Assembly: GCA_900767075.1 (NCBI GenBank) | Contig: CAAFXX010000486.1 | Location: forward strand, 1 to 22,468 | DNA from: Bacteroidales bacterium | Lineage (GTDB): Bacteria; Bacteroidota; Bacteroidia; Bacteroidales; Muribaculaceae | Direction of reading: 5' to 3' | Length of the DNA stretch: 22,468 nucleotides | Shown: positions 14,017 to 22,468 of the stretch, piece after piece | How positions within the stretch are numbered: the first letter of the stretch is position 1 | Layout of the letters: every line of letters starts with the position of its first letter | Position numbers and translations under genes: made by a program | Notes under the pieces: generated by a model | The model's database searches: none | Told to the model about the DNA's origin: nothing | What the model saw: only the letters and a program-made list of their open reading frames with translations

Positions 14017-16212
14017 ATGAACAAGAAACTCAGCTTGATGATAGGCGCGGCAGTCCTCGGTCTGACAGCCCAGGCTCAGACATGGATATGGTATCCGGGC
14101 GATTATGAGATATGGCTCGGAAACATCATGAACAACCGCCGCACGGAACGCGGGGCATTCTTCCCGCCGTTCTGGAAAGCCGACAGCCATTACGTAACAG
14201 TGGAGTTCAGCAAGGCGCTCGACCTTGCCGAGCCCGAGACAATAACAATAGGTGCCGAGGGCCGCTATAACGTCAAGCTCGACGGCAAACTGCAGTTCGG
14301 CATGCCCAAGGAATTCACGATTCCTGCCGGAAAGCACAATCTCAATATAAAGGTATGGAACCAGGCTACCCCTCCGGCAATCTTCGTGAAGGGTAAGACC
14401 GTCAATTCCGATTCCTCATGGCGCGTGACCTACGAGGACAAGGAGTGGATTGACGAGAGCGGCAAGGCAAGCGACACCTCGGCTACCCTTTATGCCGATG
14501 CCGGCTATTGGAATTTCAACGATCCCTCGATGCCCCCCTCGCAGTTCAGCCTTCCCCGCAAGCCTATGGAGAAAGTATCGGGCAAGGTGAAGAACGGCGG
14601 CCGTCTTTATGATTTCGGTAAGGAGACTTTCGGATTTATAACCCTCCGCGAGCCTTCGGGCAACGGCACGGTGCATATCTATTACGGCGAAAGCCCCGAG
14701 GAGGCGCTCGACACGGCTCATTGCGAGACCCTCGACCGCGTGAAGTTCGCTCCGGGCAAAGTCATAGACCTTGCCTCCGGCAGCGAGAGCGACCGCAAGT
14801 CTGACTATACGCTAGACACAAGCAAGGCATTCCGCTACGTGTTTATCCTTCCCGAAGGGGGAGTGCAGGTTCCGGATGTGGCAATGGAGTATGAATTTGC
14901 TCCTGTGGAATATCGCGGCTCATTCAAGTGCAGCGACCCCGAGCTGAATAAGATCTGGGATGTCGGTGCATACACGATGCACCTGACAACACGCGAGTTC
15001 TTCATCGACGGCATCAAGCGTGACCGCTGGGTATGGAGCGGCGACGCCGTGCAGAGCTATCTGATGAACTATTACCTCTTCTTCGACAGCCCCACGGTGA
15101 AGCGCACCACACGTCTGCTCCGAGGTAAGGATCCCGTGACCGCGCATACCAACACGATCATGGACTACACGCTCTATTGGTTCAACGGCATCTACGATTA
15201 CTATCTCTATACAGGCGACAAGAAATTCGTGAAGGAGATATATCCGCGCATGCAGACCATGATGGATTACGTGCTCGGACGCACCAATAAGGACGGTATG
15301 CTCGAAGGCATGACCGGTGACTGGGTATTCGTCGACTGGGCAGACTTCCCCATGAGCAAGAAGGGTGCCCTTTCGTTCGAGCAGGTGCTCCTGCAGAAGA
15401 GCCTCGAGACCATGAAGCTGTGCGCCGAGATAGCCGGTGACAATGCGGATGCTGCAAAATACGGAAAACTGGCATCGGATTTGAAAGAAAAGATTATGCC
15501 GGTATTCTGGGATGAAAACCGACAGGGACTGGTCCATAATGTCGAGAACGGCAAGAAGAGCGGGCAAATCAATAAATTTGCCAATATGTTTGCCATCAAC
15601 TACGGCTTCTTCGATGACGCAACCACAGATTCAGTGATGAAAAATGTGATGCTAAATCCCGAAATTCCGGCAATCACTACTCCTTATATGCGTTTCTATG
15701 AACTGGAATCCCTCTGGCGCGAAGGTCTCCAGAAACGTGTCCTCAAGGAAATGAAAGACTACTGGGGAGGCATGCTCCGCGAAGGCGCCACATCTTTCTG
15801 GGAGAAATACAATCCCGGGGATAAGGGCGCACAGCATCTCGCGATGTATGGACGTCCCTACGGAAAGAGCCTGTGCCATGCATGGGGCGCCAGCCCGATC
15901 TATCTGATAGGCAGATACTATCTTGGTGTCGAGCCTGTAAAACCCGGTTACGAGGAATTCTCCATCACCCCCGACCTCGGAGGTCTCAAATGGATGGAAG
16001 GCACCGTGCCTACTCCCGAGGGCGAGATAAAGCTCTACGTCAACGAAAAGGAAATCAAGGTCACTGCAACTCAGGGCAAAGGCTGGATGAACATCAAATC
16101 TCGCACAGCCCCGAAATCAAGCTACGGCAAAGTCGAGAAAACAGGCAAGGACACCTACCGCCTGTGGCTTGACACCGACAAAGAGGTGACGATAAAATAC
16201 AAAAGCATCTGA
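14017..16212 (+). CDS. GH78 family alpha-L-rhamnosidase (BT1001-like)
   Basis: Inverting exo-enzyme that removes terminal alpha-L-rhamnose; BT1001, as I recall, acts on RG-II chain B. 731 residues; signal peptide cleaved near TAQA-Q (20/21), periplasmic. Beta-sandwich part to about 300 (GRYNVKLDG, 82-90; LYDFGKETFGFITL, 197-210), then the (alpha/alpha)6 barrel and a C-terminal beta domain. The GH78 motif DGIKRDRWVWSGD (331-343) holds Asp336 as likely general acid, and GATSFWEKY (590-598) holds Glu596 as likely general base. I recall D335 and E595 for BT1001, so both are shifted by one. An Asp replaces the Glu common in other GH78 enzymes, fitting the BT1001 type. It is 51 bases after GH141 and 13 before GH138, so probably co-transcribed. 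Confidence 0.88.
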   Translation: MNKKLSLMIGAAVLGLTAQAQTWIWYPGDYEIWLGNIMNNRRTERGAFFPPFWKADSHYVTVEFSKALDLAEPETITIGAEGRYNVKLDGKLQFGMPKEFTIPAGKHNLNIKVWNQATPPAIFVKGKTVNSDSSWRVTYEDKEWIDESGKASDTSATLYADAGYWNFNDPSMPPSQFSLPRKPMEKVSGKVKNGGRLYDFGKETFGFITLREPSGNGTVHIYYGESPEEALDTAHCETLDRVKFAPGKVIDLASGSESDRKSDYTLDTSKAFRYVFILPEGGVQVPDVAMEYEFAPVEYRGSFKCSDPELNKIWDVGAYTMHLTTREFFIDGIKRDRWVWSGDAVQSYLMNYYLFFDSPTVKRTTRLLRGKDPVTAHTNTIMDYTLYWFNGIYDYYLYTGDKKFVKEIYPRMQTMMDYVLGRTNKDGMLEGMTGDWVFVDWADFPMSKKGALSFEQVLLQKSLETMKLCAEIAGDNADAAKYGKLASDLKEKIMPVFWDENRQGLVHNVENGKKSGQINKFANMFAINYGFFDDATTDSVMKNVMLNPEIPAITTPYMRFYELESLWREGLQKRVLKEMKDYWGGMLREGATSFWEKYNPGDKGAQHLAMYGRPYGKSLCHAWGASPIYLIGRYYLGVEPVKPGYEEFSITPDLGGLKWMEGTVPTPEGEIKLYVNEKEIKVTATQGKGWMNIKSRTAPKSSYGKVEKTGKDTYRLWLDTDKEVTIKYKSI

Positions 16213-16225
16213 AAATCCCTAAATA

Positions 16226-18919
16226 ATGAGAAAAAGAATAATAAACTACATGCTTGCGGCGCTCGCCTTCATCACGGCGTTGAGCGCCGAAGCCCGCAGT
16301 GTGGTGATCCAGACGCCCGCCGACGGTTCAAATCGTGTGAAATTTGCCGCCGAACAGCTCAAGACTGCTCTTGAAAAGAAAGGTTACACCGTTACCGAAG
16401 GTAAGAAGAAACCTAAGGACGGTCAGCTGGTCCGCATCTCCGAAGCCAAGGACAACAAAGAACCGAAGGAGGGATTCACCATCACCTCTAAGAAAGGAGT
16501 CATCGATGTTGTGGGCAACGACGGCACCGGAGCCGTATACGGCAGCCGCGAGCTCATCGACCGTCTTGAGAACGGCGGCAGTCTCGACAACCTGCCCGCA
16601 ACATTCACCGACGCCCCCGAGATGGTGCTCCGCGGAGCCTGCGTAGGCGTGCAGAAACCCTACCTCCTTCCCGGCCACGGTGTATACGAATATCCCTACA
16701 CTCCCGAGAATTTCCCCTGGTTCTATGATAAAAAGCTCTGGACGGACTATCTCGACATGCTTGTTGCAAACCGCATGAACTCCGTCTATCTCTGGAACGG
16801 TCATCCCTTCTCGTCGCTTGTAAAGCTCAAGGACTATCCTTTTGCTGTCGAAGTCGACGACGAGACATTCAAGAAGAACGAGGAGATGTTCTCATTCCTG
16901 ACCGAAGAGGCAGACAAGCGCGGTATCTTTGTGATCCAGATGTTCTACAACATTCTGCTTCCGAAGCCCTTCGCTGATCATTACGGACTCAAGACCCAGG
17001 ACCGCAACCGCCCCATCACTCCTCTCATCAGCGACTATACCCGCAAGAGCATCGAGGCATTCATCGAGAAATATCCCAACGTCGGTCTGCTCGTATGTCT
17101 CGGCGAGGCTATGGATACATATGAGGACGACGTGAAGTGGTTCACAGAGACCATCATCCCCGGTGTGAAGGACGGTCTTAAGAAGCTCGGCAGAACCGAT
17201 GAGCCCCCGTTGCTCGTCCGCGCCCACGACACCGACTGCAAGATGGTGATGGATGCAGCCCTCCCTCTTTACAAGAACCTTTACACAATGCACAAATATA
17301 ACGGCGAGTCACTTACCACTTACGAGCCCCGCGGCCCGTGGAGCGAGATTCACCGCAGCCTCTCTTCGCTCGGAAGCGTGCATATCAGCAATGTACATAT
17401 CCTTGCCAACCTCGAGCCCTGGAGATGGAGCTCGCCCGACTTTACTCAGAAAGCAGTGAAGGCTATGCACAGGGTGCATGGCGCCAACGCCCTTCACCTT
17501 TATCCTCAGGCATCCTATTGGGACTGGCCTTACTCGGCTGACAAGCTTCCCAACGGCAAGCGCGAGCTTCAGCTCGTCCGCGACAGCGCATGGTATGAGG
17601 GCTGGGGCCGTTATGCATGGAAGGCTGACCGCGACCGCAACGACGAGATCAAATACTGGGATCATCGTTTCGCCCGCACCTACGGACTCAGCGACGAACA
17701 GGGCGCAAAGATCCGCACCGCATTCGAGGAATCGGGCGAGATCGCTCCCAAGCTGCTGCGTCGTTTCGGTATCACCGAAGGCAACCGCCAGACACTTCTT
17801 CTCGGTATGTTCATGAGCCAGCTCGTGAACCCTTACAAGTACACAATATATCCCGGATTCTATGAAAGCTGCGGACCGGAAGGCGAGAAGCTGATAGAAT
17901 TTGTGGAGAAGGAATACAAGGGCCAGCCGCACAAAGGCGAGCTCCCGCTGCAGATAACCGCTGAATGTGTGGCTCACGGCGACAAGGCTGTTGCCGCCAT
18001 CGAAGAGGTTGAAGGCGCCACCCCCAATGCCGATGAACTCGCCCGCGTGAAGAACGACATGAACTGCTACCGTCTCTTCGCCTATGTTTTCGACCGCAAG
18101 GTAAAGGCTGCACGCGAGGTTCTCAACTATCAGTACACGAAAGACCTGTCTTATCTCGACAAGGCTGTTCCCCTGATGGAGGAGGCTCTTGATTACTACC
18201 GCAAGCTCGTCGACCTCACCAAGGACACCTATCTTTACGCCAACTCCATGCAGACCTCTCAGCGCCGTATCCCTATCGGCGGTGACGACGGCAAGAACAA
18301 GACATGGATCGAGATGCTTCCACATTATGAGGCTGAGCTCGCCAACTTCAAGAACAATATCGCCATGCTTAAGGACAAGGCAGCCGGCAAGATCACTGAA
18401 AAAGATGAAAAGATCAAGGCTGCACGCAATGCCGATGTCACTGTTGGCGGAAACATGCAGCGCGTGAAGCTCGTCGAGGGCGCATCCCTGCTTGCCAACA
18501 TGCCCGACAGCAAGATCATCGGTCTTGCCCCCGAGCTTGAAGGACTTGAGGCATTCGTGGTCAACGGCGACGACCAGCGCAAGGAGGGAACACGTCTGGA
18601 ATTCGAGAGCAAAAAGCCTGTGAAGCTTCTTGTGGGCTATTTCAAGGATGACCAGAAGAAGTATGCAAAGGCTCCCAAGCTCGAGACCGACGCATCCGCA
18701 AATGAGTACGGTCAGGCAGAACCCGTTCTGACCAACGCCGTTCATCTCGACAAGATGCCTCTTGCCAACGTGCATTCCTATAATTTCGGCGCAGGCAAGA
18801 ACACACTGCTCCTGCCCAAGGGCTACACTCTCGTACTCGGCTTCACCTCCGACGACATCAAGCCGCGCAACGTAGCCCTCGCCGGAGCCGACGAGACCAT
18901 CGACTGGCTCTTCTATTGA
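16226..18919 (+). CDS. Probable GH138 alpha-galacturonidase (BT0997-like)
   Basis: GH138 enzymes release alpha-galacturonic acid from RG-II chain A. 897 residues; signal peptide about 1-23 (LAALAFITALSAEARS region), no lipobox. The N-terminal alpha/beta domain (about 25-130) ends NDGTGAVYGSRELIDRL (98-114), as in GH20/GH67 N-terminal domains. A TIM barrel follows (about 135-480), then a helical region and a C-terminal beta domain. Glu294 in VCLGEAMDT (290-298) and Glu361 in YNGESLTTY (358-366) fall at exactly the numbers I recall for the catalytic pair of the characterised Bacteroides GH138. It follows GH78 by 13 bases; the next gene, a GH137-GH2 fusion, matches the BT0997-BT0996 adjacency. 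A GH67- or GH115-like alpha-glucuronidase is the main alternative if my recall of the residues is wrong. Confidence 0.7.
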   Translation: MRKRIINYMLAALAFITALSAEARSVVIQTPADGSNRVKFAAEQLKTALEKKGYTVTEGKKKPKDGQLVRISEAKDNKEPKEGFTITSKKGVIDVVGNDGTGAVYGSRELIDRLENGGSLDNLPATFTDAPEMVLRGACVGVQKPYLLPGHGVYEYPYTPENFPWFYDKKLWTDYLDMLVANRMNSVYLWNGHPFSSLVKLKDYPFAVEVDDETFKKNEEMFSFLTEEADKRGIFVIQMFYNILLPKPFADHYGLKTQDRNRPITPLISDYTRKSIEAFIEKYPNVGLLVCLGEAMDTYEDDVKWFTETIIPGVKDGLKKLGRTDEPPLLVRAHDTDCKMVMDAALPLYKNLYTMHKYNGESLTTYEPRGPWSEIHRSLSSLGSVHISNVHILANLEPWRWSSPDFTQKAVKAMHRVHGANALHLYPQASYWDWPYSADKLPNGKRELQLVRDSAWYEGWGRYAWKADRDRNDEIKYWDHRFARTYGLSDEQGAKIRTAFEESGEIAPKLLRRFGITEGNRQTLLLGMFMSQLVNPYKYTIYPGFYESCGPEGEKLIEFVEKEYKGQPHKGELPLQITAECVAHGDKAVAAIEEVEGATPNADELARVKNDMNCYRLFAYVFDRKVKAAREVLNYQYTKDLSYLDKAVPLMEEALDYYRKLVDLTKDTYLYANSMQTSQRRIPIGGDDGKNKTWIEMLPHYEAELANFKNNIAMLKDKAAGKITEKDEKIKAARNADVTVGGNMQRVKLVEGASLLANMPDSKIIGLAPELEGLEAFVVNGDDQRKEGTRLEFESKKPVKLLVGYFKDDQKKYAKAPKLETDASANEYGQAEPVLTNAVHLDKMPLANVHSYNFGAGKNTLLLPKGYTLVLGFTSDDIKPRNVALAGADETIDWLFY

Positions 18920-18937
18920 TAGACTGCCGGTAAATTA

Positions 18938-18955
18938 CAATACCCTGAGGTATTG
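18938..18955 (+). other. Small perfect hairpin after GH138
   Basis: CAATACC (18938-18944), loop CTGA, GGTATTG (18949-18955), a 7-bp perfect stem 18 bases after the stop, without a T-run. Probably an mRNA-processing or stability element inside the operon. Confidence 0.5.
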
Positions 18956-18973
18956 AGCCTGATTACTTATTAT

Positions 18974-19002
18974 GCCCGCATGCCCTGGTACGGCGTGCGG
19001 GC
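18974..19002 (+). other. Strong hairpin before the GH137-GH2 gene
   Basis: GCCCGCATGCC (18974-18984) pairs with GGCGTGCGGGC (18992-19002), 11 bp with one G-U, 7-base loop. It is followed by AACCAAACACAAAAAAG rather than T, so it is not a standard terminator, and ends 22 bases before the start codon. It may lower or set expression of the last gene or protect its 5' end. Confidence 0.6.
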
Positions 19003-19024
19003 AACCAAACACAAAAAAGATACG

Positions 19025-22000
19025 ATGAGAAAGCTTATATCCATCCTTACAGCCGCCCTTGTGGGCGTAACTGCGTTTGCCGCACCGCGTCACGTGAGTC
19101 AGGAACGCATGGCGGAGGTCTATGAGGCGTCGCGCACACCTTACAAGTATGGTCTTGTAGTGGCTCCTGCCGACAATAACCATAAGATAGACTGTCCTAC
19201 GGTTTTTCGCGAAGGCGATAAATGGTATATGACATATGTTGTCTATAACGGTCGGTCCGGACAGGACGGCAGGGGATATGAGACGTGGCTTGCAGAAAGC
19301 GACAACCTGCTTGAATGGAAGACGCTCGGCCGCATTCTATCGTATAAGGATTCCGGCTGGGACCGCAACCAGCGCGGCGGTTTCCCCTCGCTTATCGACA
19401 TGACATGGGGCGGAAGCTACAAAATGGGCAGATATAAGGGGAAATGCTATATGACCTATATCGGCGGCGAGGGAACCGGCTATGAGGCGGTAAACGCGCC
19501 TCTCGGCGTCGGACTGGCATGGACCAAGGGGGATCCCGGAGTAGCCCATGAATGGGAGAGCCTTGACCGTCCCATCGTTTCAATCAACGATAAGGACGCG
19601 CAGTGGTGGGAGAAACTCACCGAATACAAAAGCACAATATACGAAGATCCGGACCGTCTGCTCGGCTCGCGTTTCGTGATGTACTATAACGCCGGTGGCA
19701 TAAACCCGGAGACCAACACAAAAGGGGAGAGGATCGGTATCGCCCTTTCCGACAACATGACGGAATGGCGCCGTTACAAGGGAAACCCTGTCTTCACTCA
19801 TGAAGCGCAGGGAACAATCACCGGGGACGCCCAGATCGTGAAGATGGGAGACATCTATGTGATGTTCTATTTCTCGGCATTCAACCCGGCGCGTCCCTAC
19901 AAGGCATTCGACACTTTTGCATGCAGCTATGACCTTGTGACGTGGGATGACTGGGAAGGCGACGACCTCATTTATCCGACAAAAGAATATGACGAGCTTT
20001 TCGCCCACAAGAGCTATGTGGTGAAGCACGACGGAGTGGTGTATCATTTCTATTGCGCCGTCAACAATGCCGACCAGCGCGGCATCGCCGTTGCCACGAG
20101 CAAGCCCATGGGTCGCTCGGCGGTCCGTTTCCCGGCTCGCCCCGCCACCGGACGCCGCGGCCACATCAGCCTCAACGAAGGCTGGAACACATGGCTCGAG
20201 AAGGATAAGGCTAGCGCCCACACTGTAAATGTCCCCCATAACTGGGATGACTACTACGGCTACCGTCAGCTCACGCACGGCAATCTTCACGGCACAGCGA
20301 TTTACGAGAAGAATTTCGATATAGAAGCCCGCAAGCCCGGCAAACGTTATTTCCTCAACCTTGAAGGTGTCGGCACTTATGCTACAGTCAACCTCAACGG
20401 TCATGACTTGGGACGCCATACGTCGGGACGCACATCCCTCACGCTCGACGTCACAGATTACTTGGCTTTCGGTGCGCCCAACCGCATCGAGATAAAGGCA
20501 GAGCATCCGGAGATGATCACCGATATGCCGTGGGTATGCGGCGGTTGCTCGTCGGAATGGGGCTTCAGCGAGGGTTCGCAGCCTCTCGGCATCTTCCGAC
20601 CGGTTGAAATAGAGGTGACCGACGAGGCGCGTATCGAGCCTTTCGGCGTGCATGTATGGAATAATGCCGCATGCGATACGGTATATATTGAAACCGAGCT
20701 GAAGAACTACGGCAATGAGCCGGCATCGTTTGATTTCATCAGCAAGTTCGCCAATGCAGACGGACGTCAGATCTTCCGTCTTACAGAAAAGATAACCCTG
20801 AATCCGGGCGAGACAAAGGTCGTTACACAGAAATCCGCGATAGAGAATCCGGAACTGTGGAGCACGGAGTCTCCCTATCTTTATAAGCTTTCGTCGATGA
20901 TCAAGCGCGACGGCAAGACTGTCGAGGAGGTGTCAACCCCTTACGGTATCCGCAATTTCAGCTGGCCGGTAAAACGCAACGACGGCGACGGCAGGTTCTA
21001 TCTCAACGGAAAGCCGGTGTTCATCAACGGTGTCTGCGAATATGAACATCAGTTCGGGGCATCGCATGCCTTCAGCGACGAACAGATAGCAGCCCGCGTC
21101 AAGAATATAAAGAACGCCGGATTCAATTCCGTACGCGACGCCCATCAGCCCCATAATCTCCGTTATCAGGAATATTGGGACAAGGAGGGTATTCTTTTCT
21201 GGCCGCAGTTCTCGGCACATATATGGTATGATACCCCCGCCTTCCGTGACAACTTCAAGAAACTCCTTCGCCAGTGGGTGAAGGAACGCCGCAATTCTCC
21301 TTCGGTAGTGATGTGGGGCCTTCAGAACGAGAGCCCGCTTCCCGCCGATTTCGCCAAGGAATGTTCCGACATCATCCGCGAGATGGACCCGATGGCACGC
21401 GACATGCGCGTGATAACCACATGCAACGGCGGCGACGGCACCGACTGGAATGTTATCCAGAACTGGAGCGGCACCTATGGCGGCGACGTCAGCAAATATG
21501 CCTCTGAACTGGCACAGCCCAATCAACTTCTTAACGGTGAATACGGAGGCTGGCGCACCCTCGATTTCCATACCGAGCCTGTCGTGGCTCCCTATGACCA
21601 GAAGTCCCCTTGGAGCGAGGAGAACATGACCAAGCTTATGGAGACCAAGGTACGTCTTGCCGAGGAGGCAGCCGACAGCGTCTGCGGACACTATCAGTGG
21701 ATTTTCAGCAGCCATGACAACCCCGGCCGCCGTCAGCCCGACGAGGCTTACCGTGTGATCGACAAGGTCGGACCGTTCAACTACAAGGGACTCGTCACTC
21801 CCTGGGAGGAACCGACCGATGTATATTATATGTATAAGAGCAATTACGCCGATCCGGACAAAGATCCGTTCGTTTATATTGCCTCTCATAACTGGCCCGG
21901 TCGCTTCACGGCACCGCGCCGCGCCACAATCGAGGTCTATAGCAACTGCGACTCTGTGGTGCTTTATAACGACGCTCTCGATGCAAATCGTCTCGGCGTG

Positions 22001-22468
22001 AAGCGGAACGGCGGCAAAGGCTCGCATTTCACATGGGAGAACCGTATGATCCAGACCAATGTCCTGCGTGCCGTGGCATACCGGAAAGGGAAGGTTGCAG
22101 CAGAGGATGTGATTGTATTCGACAACCTTCCTGAAGCTCCGAACTTCGCTGCGCTCAAGACCCCGGGCTCGACTGCACTGAAAGGTGAGGCAGGCAGAAA
22201 TTATGTCTACCGCATCAATGCTGGTGGCGATGACTACACCGATGAGTTCGGTCAGACATGGCGTCAGGACAACACGTCGCTTTCACGCTCATGGGCTCAG
22301 GATTTCAATGGTCTCAATCCTTACCTTGCCAGCCAGCGCACCACACCCGACCCCATCCGCGGTACAAACGACTGGAAGCTGCTCGGTTCATTCCGTTTCG
22401 GTCGCCACAAGCTCGCTTATTCACTTCCATATGTCCCAACAATACAAGCCTTTCTCTTACCACTGGTC
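19025..22468 (+). CDS. GH137-GH2 fusion (BT0996-like), 3' end cut by window edge
   Basis: Two catalytic modules for RG-II: GH137 beta-L-arabinofuranosidase (chain B) and GH2, a beta-glucuronidase in BT0996 (chain A), as I recall. The frame is open for 1148 codons to the edge. Signal peptide cleaved near AFAA-P (20/21). A five-bladed propeller-like part (about 40-370) begins KIDCPTVFREGDKWYMTY (54-71). Glu154 and Glu235 are 81 residues apart, the spacing I recall for the catalytic E159/E240 of BT0996. The GH2 sugar-binding part begins near 378 (LNEGWNTWL); the TIM barrel has acid/base Glu769 in LQNESP and nucleophile Glu839 in NGEYGGW. A malectin-like domain starts near 1058 (VYRINAGGDDYTDEFGQTWR). 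It is 105 bases after GH138, with two hairpins between. The last about 13 codons do not look like malectin and use atypical codons, so a frameshift or poor end sequence is possible. Confidence 0.85.
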   Translation, partial: MRKLISILTAALVGVTAFAAPRHVSQERMAEVYEASRTPYKYGLVVAPADNNHKIDCPTVFREGDKWYMTYVVYNGRSGQDGRGYETWLAESDNLLEWKTLGRILSYKDSGWDRNQRGGFPSLIDMTWGGSYKMGRYKGKCYMTYIGGEGTGYEAVNAPLGVGLAWTKGDPGVAHEWESLDRPIVSINDKDAQWWEKLTEYKSTIYEDPDRLLGSRFVMYYNAGGINPETNTKGERIGIALSDNMTEWRRYKGNPVFTHEAQGTITGDAQIVKMGDIYVMFYFSAFNPARPYKAFDTFACSYDLVTWDDWEGDDLIYPTKEYDELFAHKSYVVKHDGVVYHFYCAVNNADQRGIAVATSKPMGRSAVRFPARPATGRRGHISLNEGWNTWLEKDKASAHTVNVPHNWDDYYGYRQLTHGNLHGTAIYEKNFDIEARKPGKRYFLNLEGVGTYATVNLNGHDLGRHTSGRTSLTLDVTDYLAFGAPNRIEIKAEHPEMITDMPWVCGGCSSEWGFSEGSQPLGIFRPVEIEVTDEARIEPFGVHVWNNAACDTVYIETELKNYGNEPASFDFISKFANADGRQIFRLTEKITLNPGETKVVTQKSAIENPELWSTESPYLYKLSSMIKRDGKTVEEVSTPYGIRNFSWPVKRNDGDGRFYLNGKPVFINGVCEYEHQFGASHAFSDEQIAARVKNIKNAGFNSVRDAHQPHNLRYQEYWDKEGILFWPQFSAHIWYDTPAFRDNFKKLLRQWVKERRNSPSVVMWGLQNESPLPADFAKECSDIIREMDPMARDMRVITTCNGGDGTDWNVIQNWSGTYGGDVSKYASELAQPNQLLNGEYGGWRTLDFHTEPVVAPYDQKSPWSEENMTKLMETKVRLAEEAADSVCGHYQWIFSSHDNPGRRQPDEAYRVIDKVGPFNYKGLVTPWEEPTDVYYMYKSNYADPDKDPFVYIASHNWPGRFTAPRRATIEVYSNCDSVVLYNDALDANRLGVKRNGGKGSHFTWENRMIQTNVLRAVAYRKGKVAAEDVIVFDNLPEAPNFAALKTPGSTALKGEAGRNYVYRINAGGDDYTDEFGQTWRQDNTSLSRSWAQDFNGLNPYLASQRTTPDPIRGTNDWKLLGSFRFGRHKLAYSLPYVPTIQAFLLPLV

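Overview
The window looks like a Bacteroidales chromosome segment, plausibly Muribaculaceae or a relative (family-level guess only). The evidence is a SusC/SusD pair, Bacteroidetes-type promoters (TTTG, about 19 bases, TAnnTTTG), A-rich start regions without Shine-Dalgarno sequences, and a moderately GC-rich codon bias. Both ends cut through genes.

Layout. (1) Bases 1-686, minus strand: N-terminal 228 residues of a class I (iron-sulfur) fumarate hydratase, a housekeeping gene at the edge of the locus. (2) 886-2280: a secreted GH28 pectinase with its own promoter and a strong terminator. (3) 2646-7997: a SusC-like TonB-dependent transporter and SusD-like glycan-binding lipoprotein, with a canonical promoter, a 180-base leader containing a possible 17-codon leader peptide and hairpins, and a strong terminator. 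(4) 8270-9307: a Y1/HUH single-strand transposase-like protein (RAYT type) with an extra C-terminal domain. Its stop codon is followed directly by a 36-bp-armed inverted repeat and then four 15-bp tandem repeats. (5) 9494-10010: a non-coding stretch with a canonical promoter and three copies of a structured direct repeat. (6) 10011 to the right edge: five co-directional secreted glycosidases, GH127, GH141, GH78, GH138 and a GH137-GH2 fusion cut by the window edge.

Interpretation. From memory, Bacteroides thetaiotaomicron BT1003 (GH127), BT1002 (GH141), BT1001 (GH78), BT0997 (GH138) and BT0996 (GH137-GH2) are enzymes of the rhamnogalacturonan-II (RG-II) utilisation locus. The same five families occur here in the same relative order. 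In four of the five proteins, the positions or spacings of visible acidic residues agree with the catalytic residues I remember for those enzymes. The window is therefore best read as an RG-II (pectin) utilisation locus. SusC/D would bind and import RG-II fragments, GH28 would cut the galacturonan part, and the periplasmic exo-enzymes would take sugars off chain A (GH2 glucuronidase, GH138 galacturonidase) and chain B (GH137 arabinofuranosidase, GH78 rhamnosidase, GH141 fucosidase, GH127 aceric acid hydrolase). No regulator gene is in the window.

The least explained parts are the transposase-like gene with its palindrome and repeats sitting inside the locus, the repeat array in front of the GH127 operon, and the RNA-scale structures at the start of susC.
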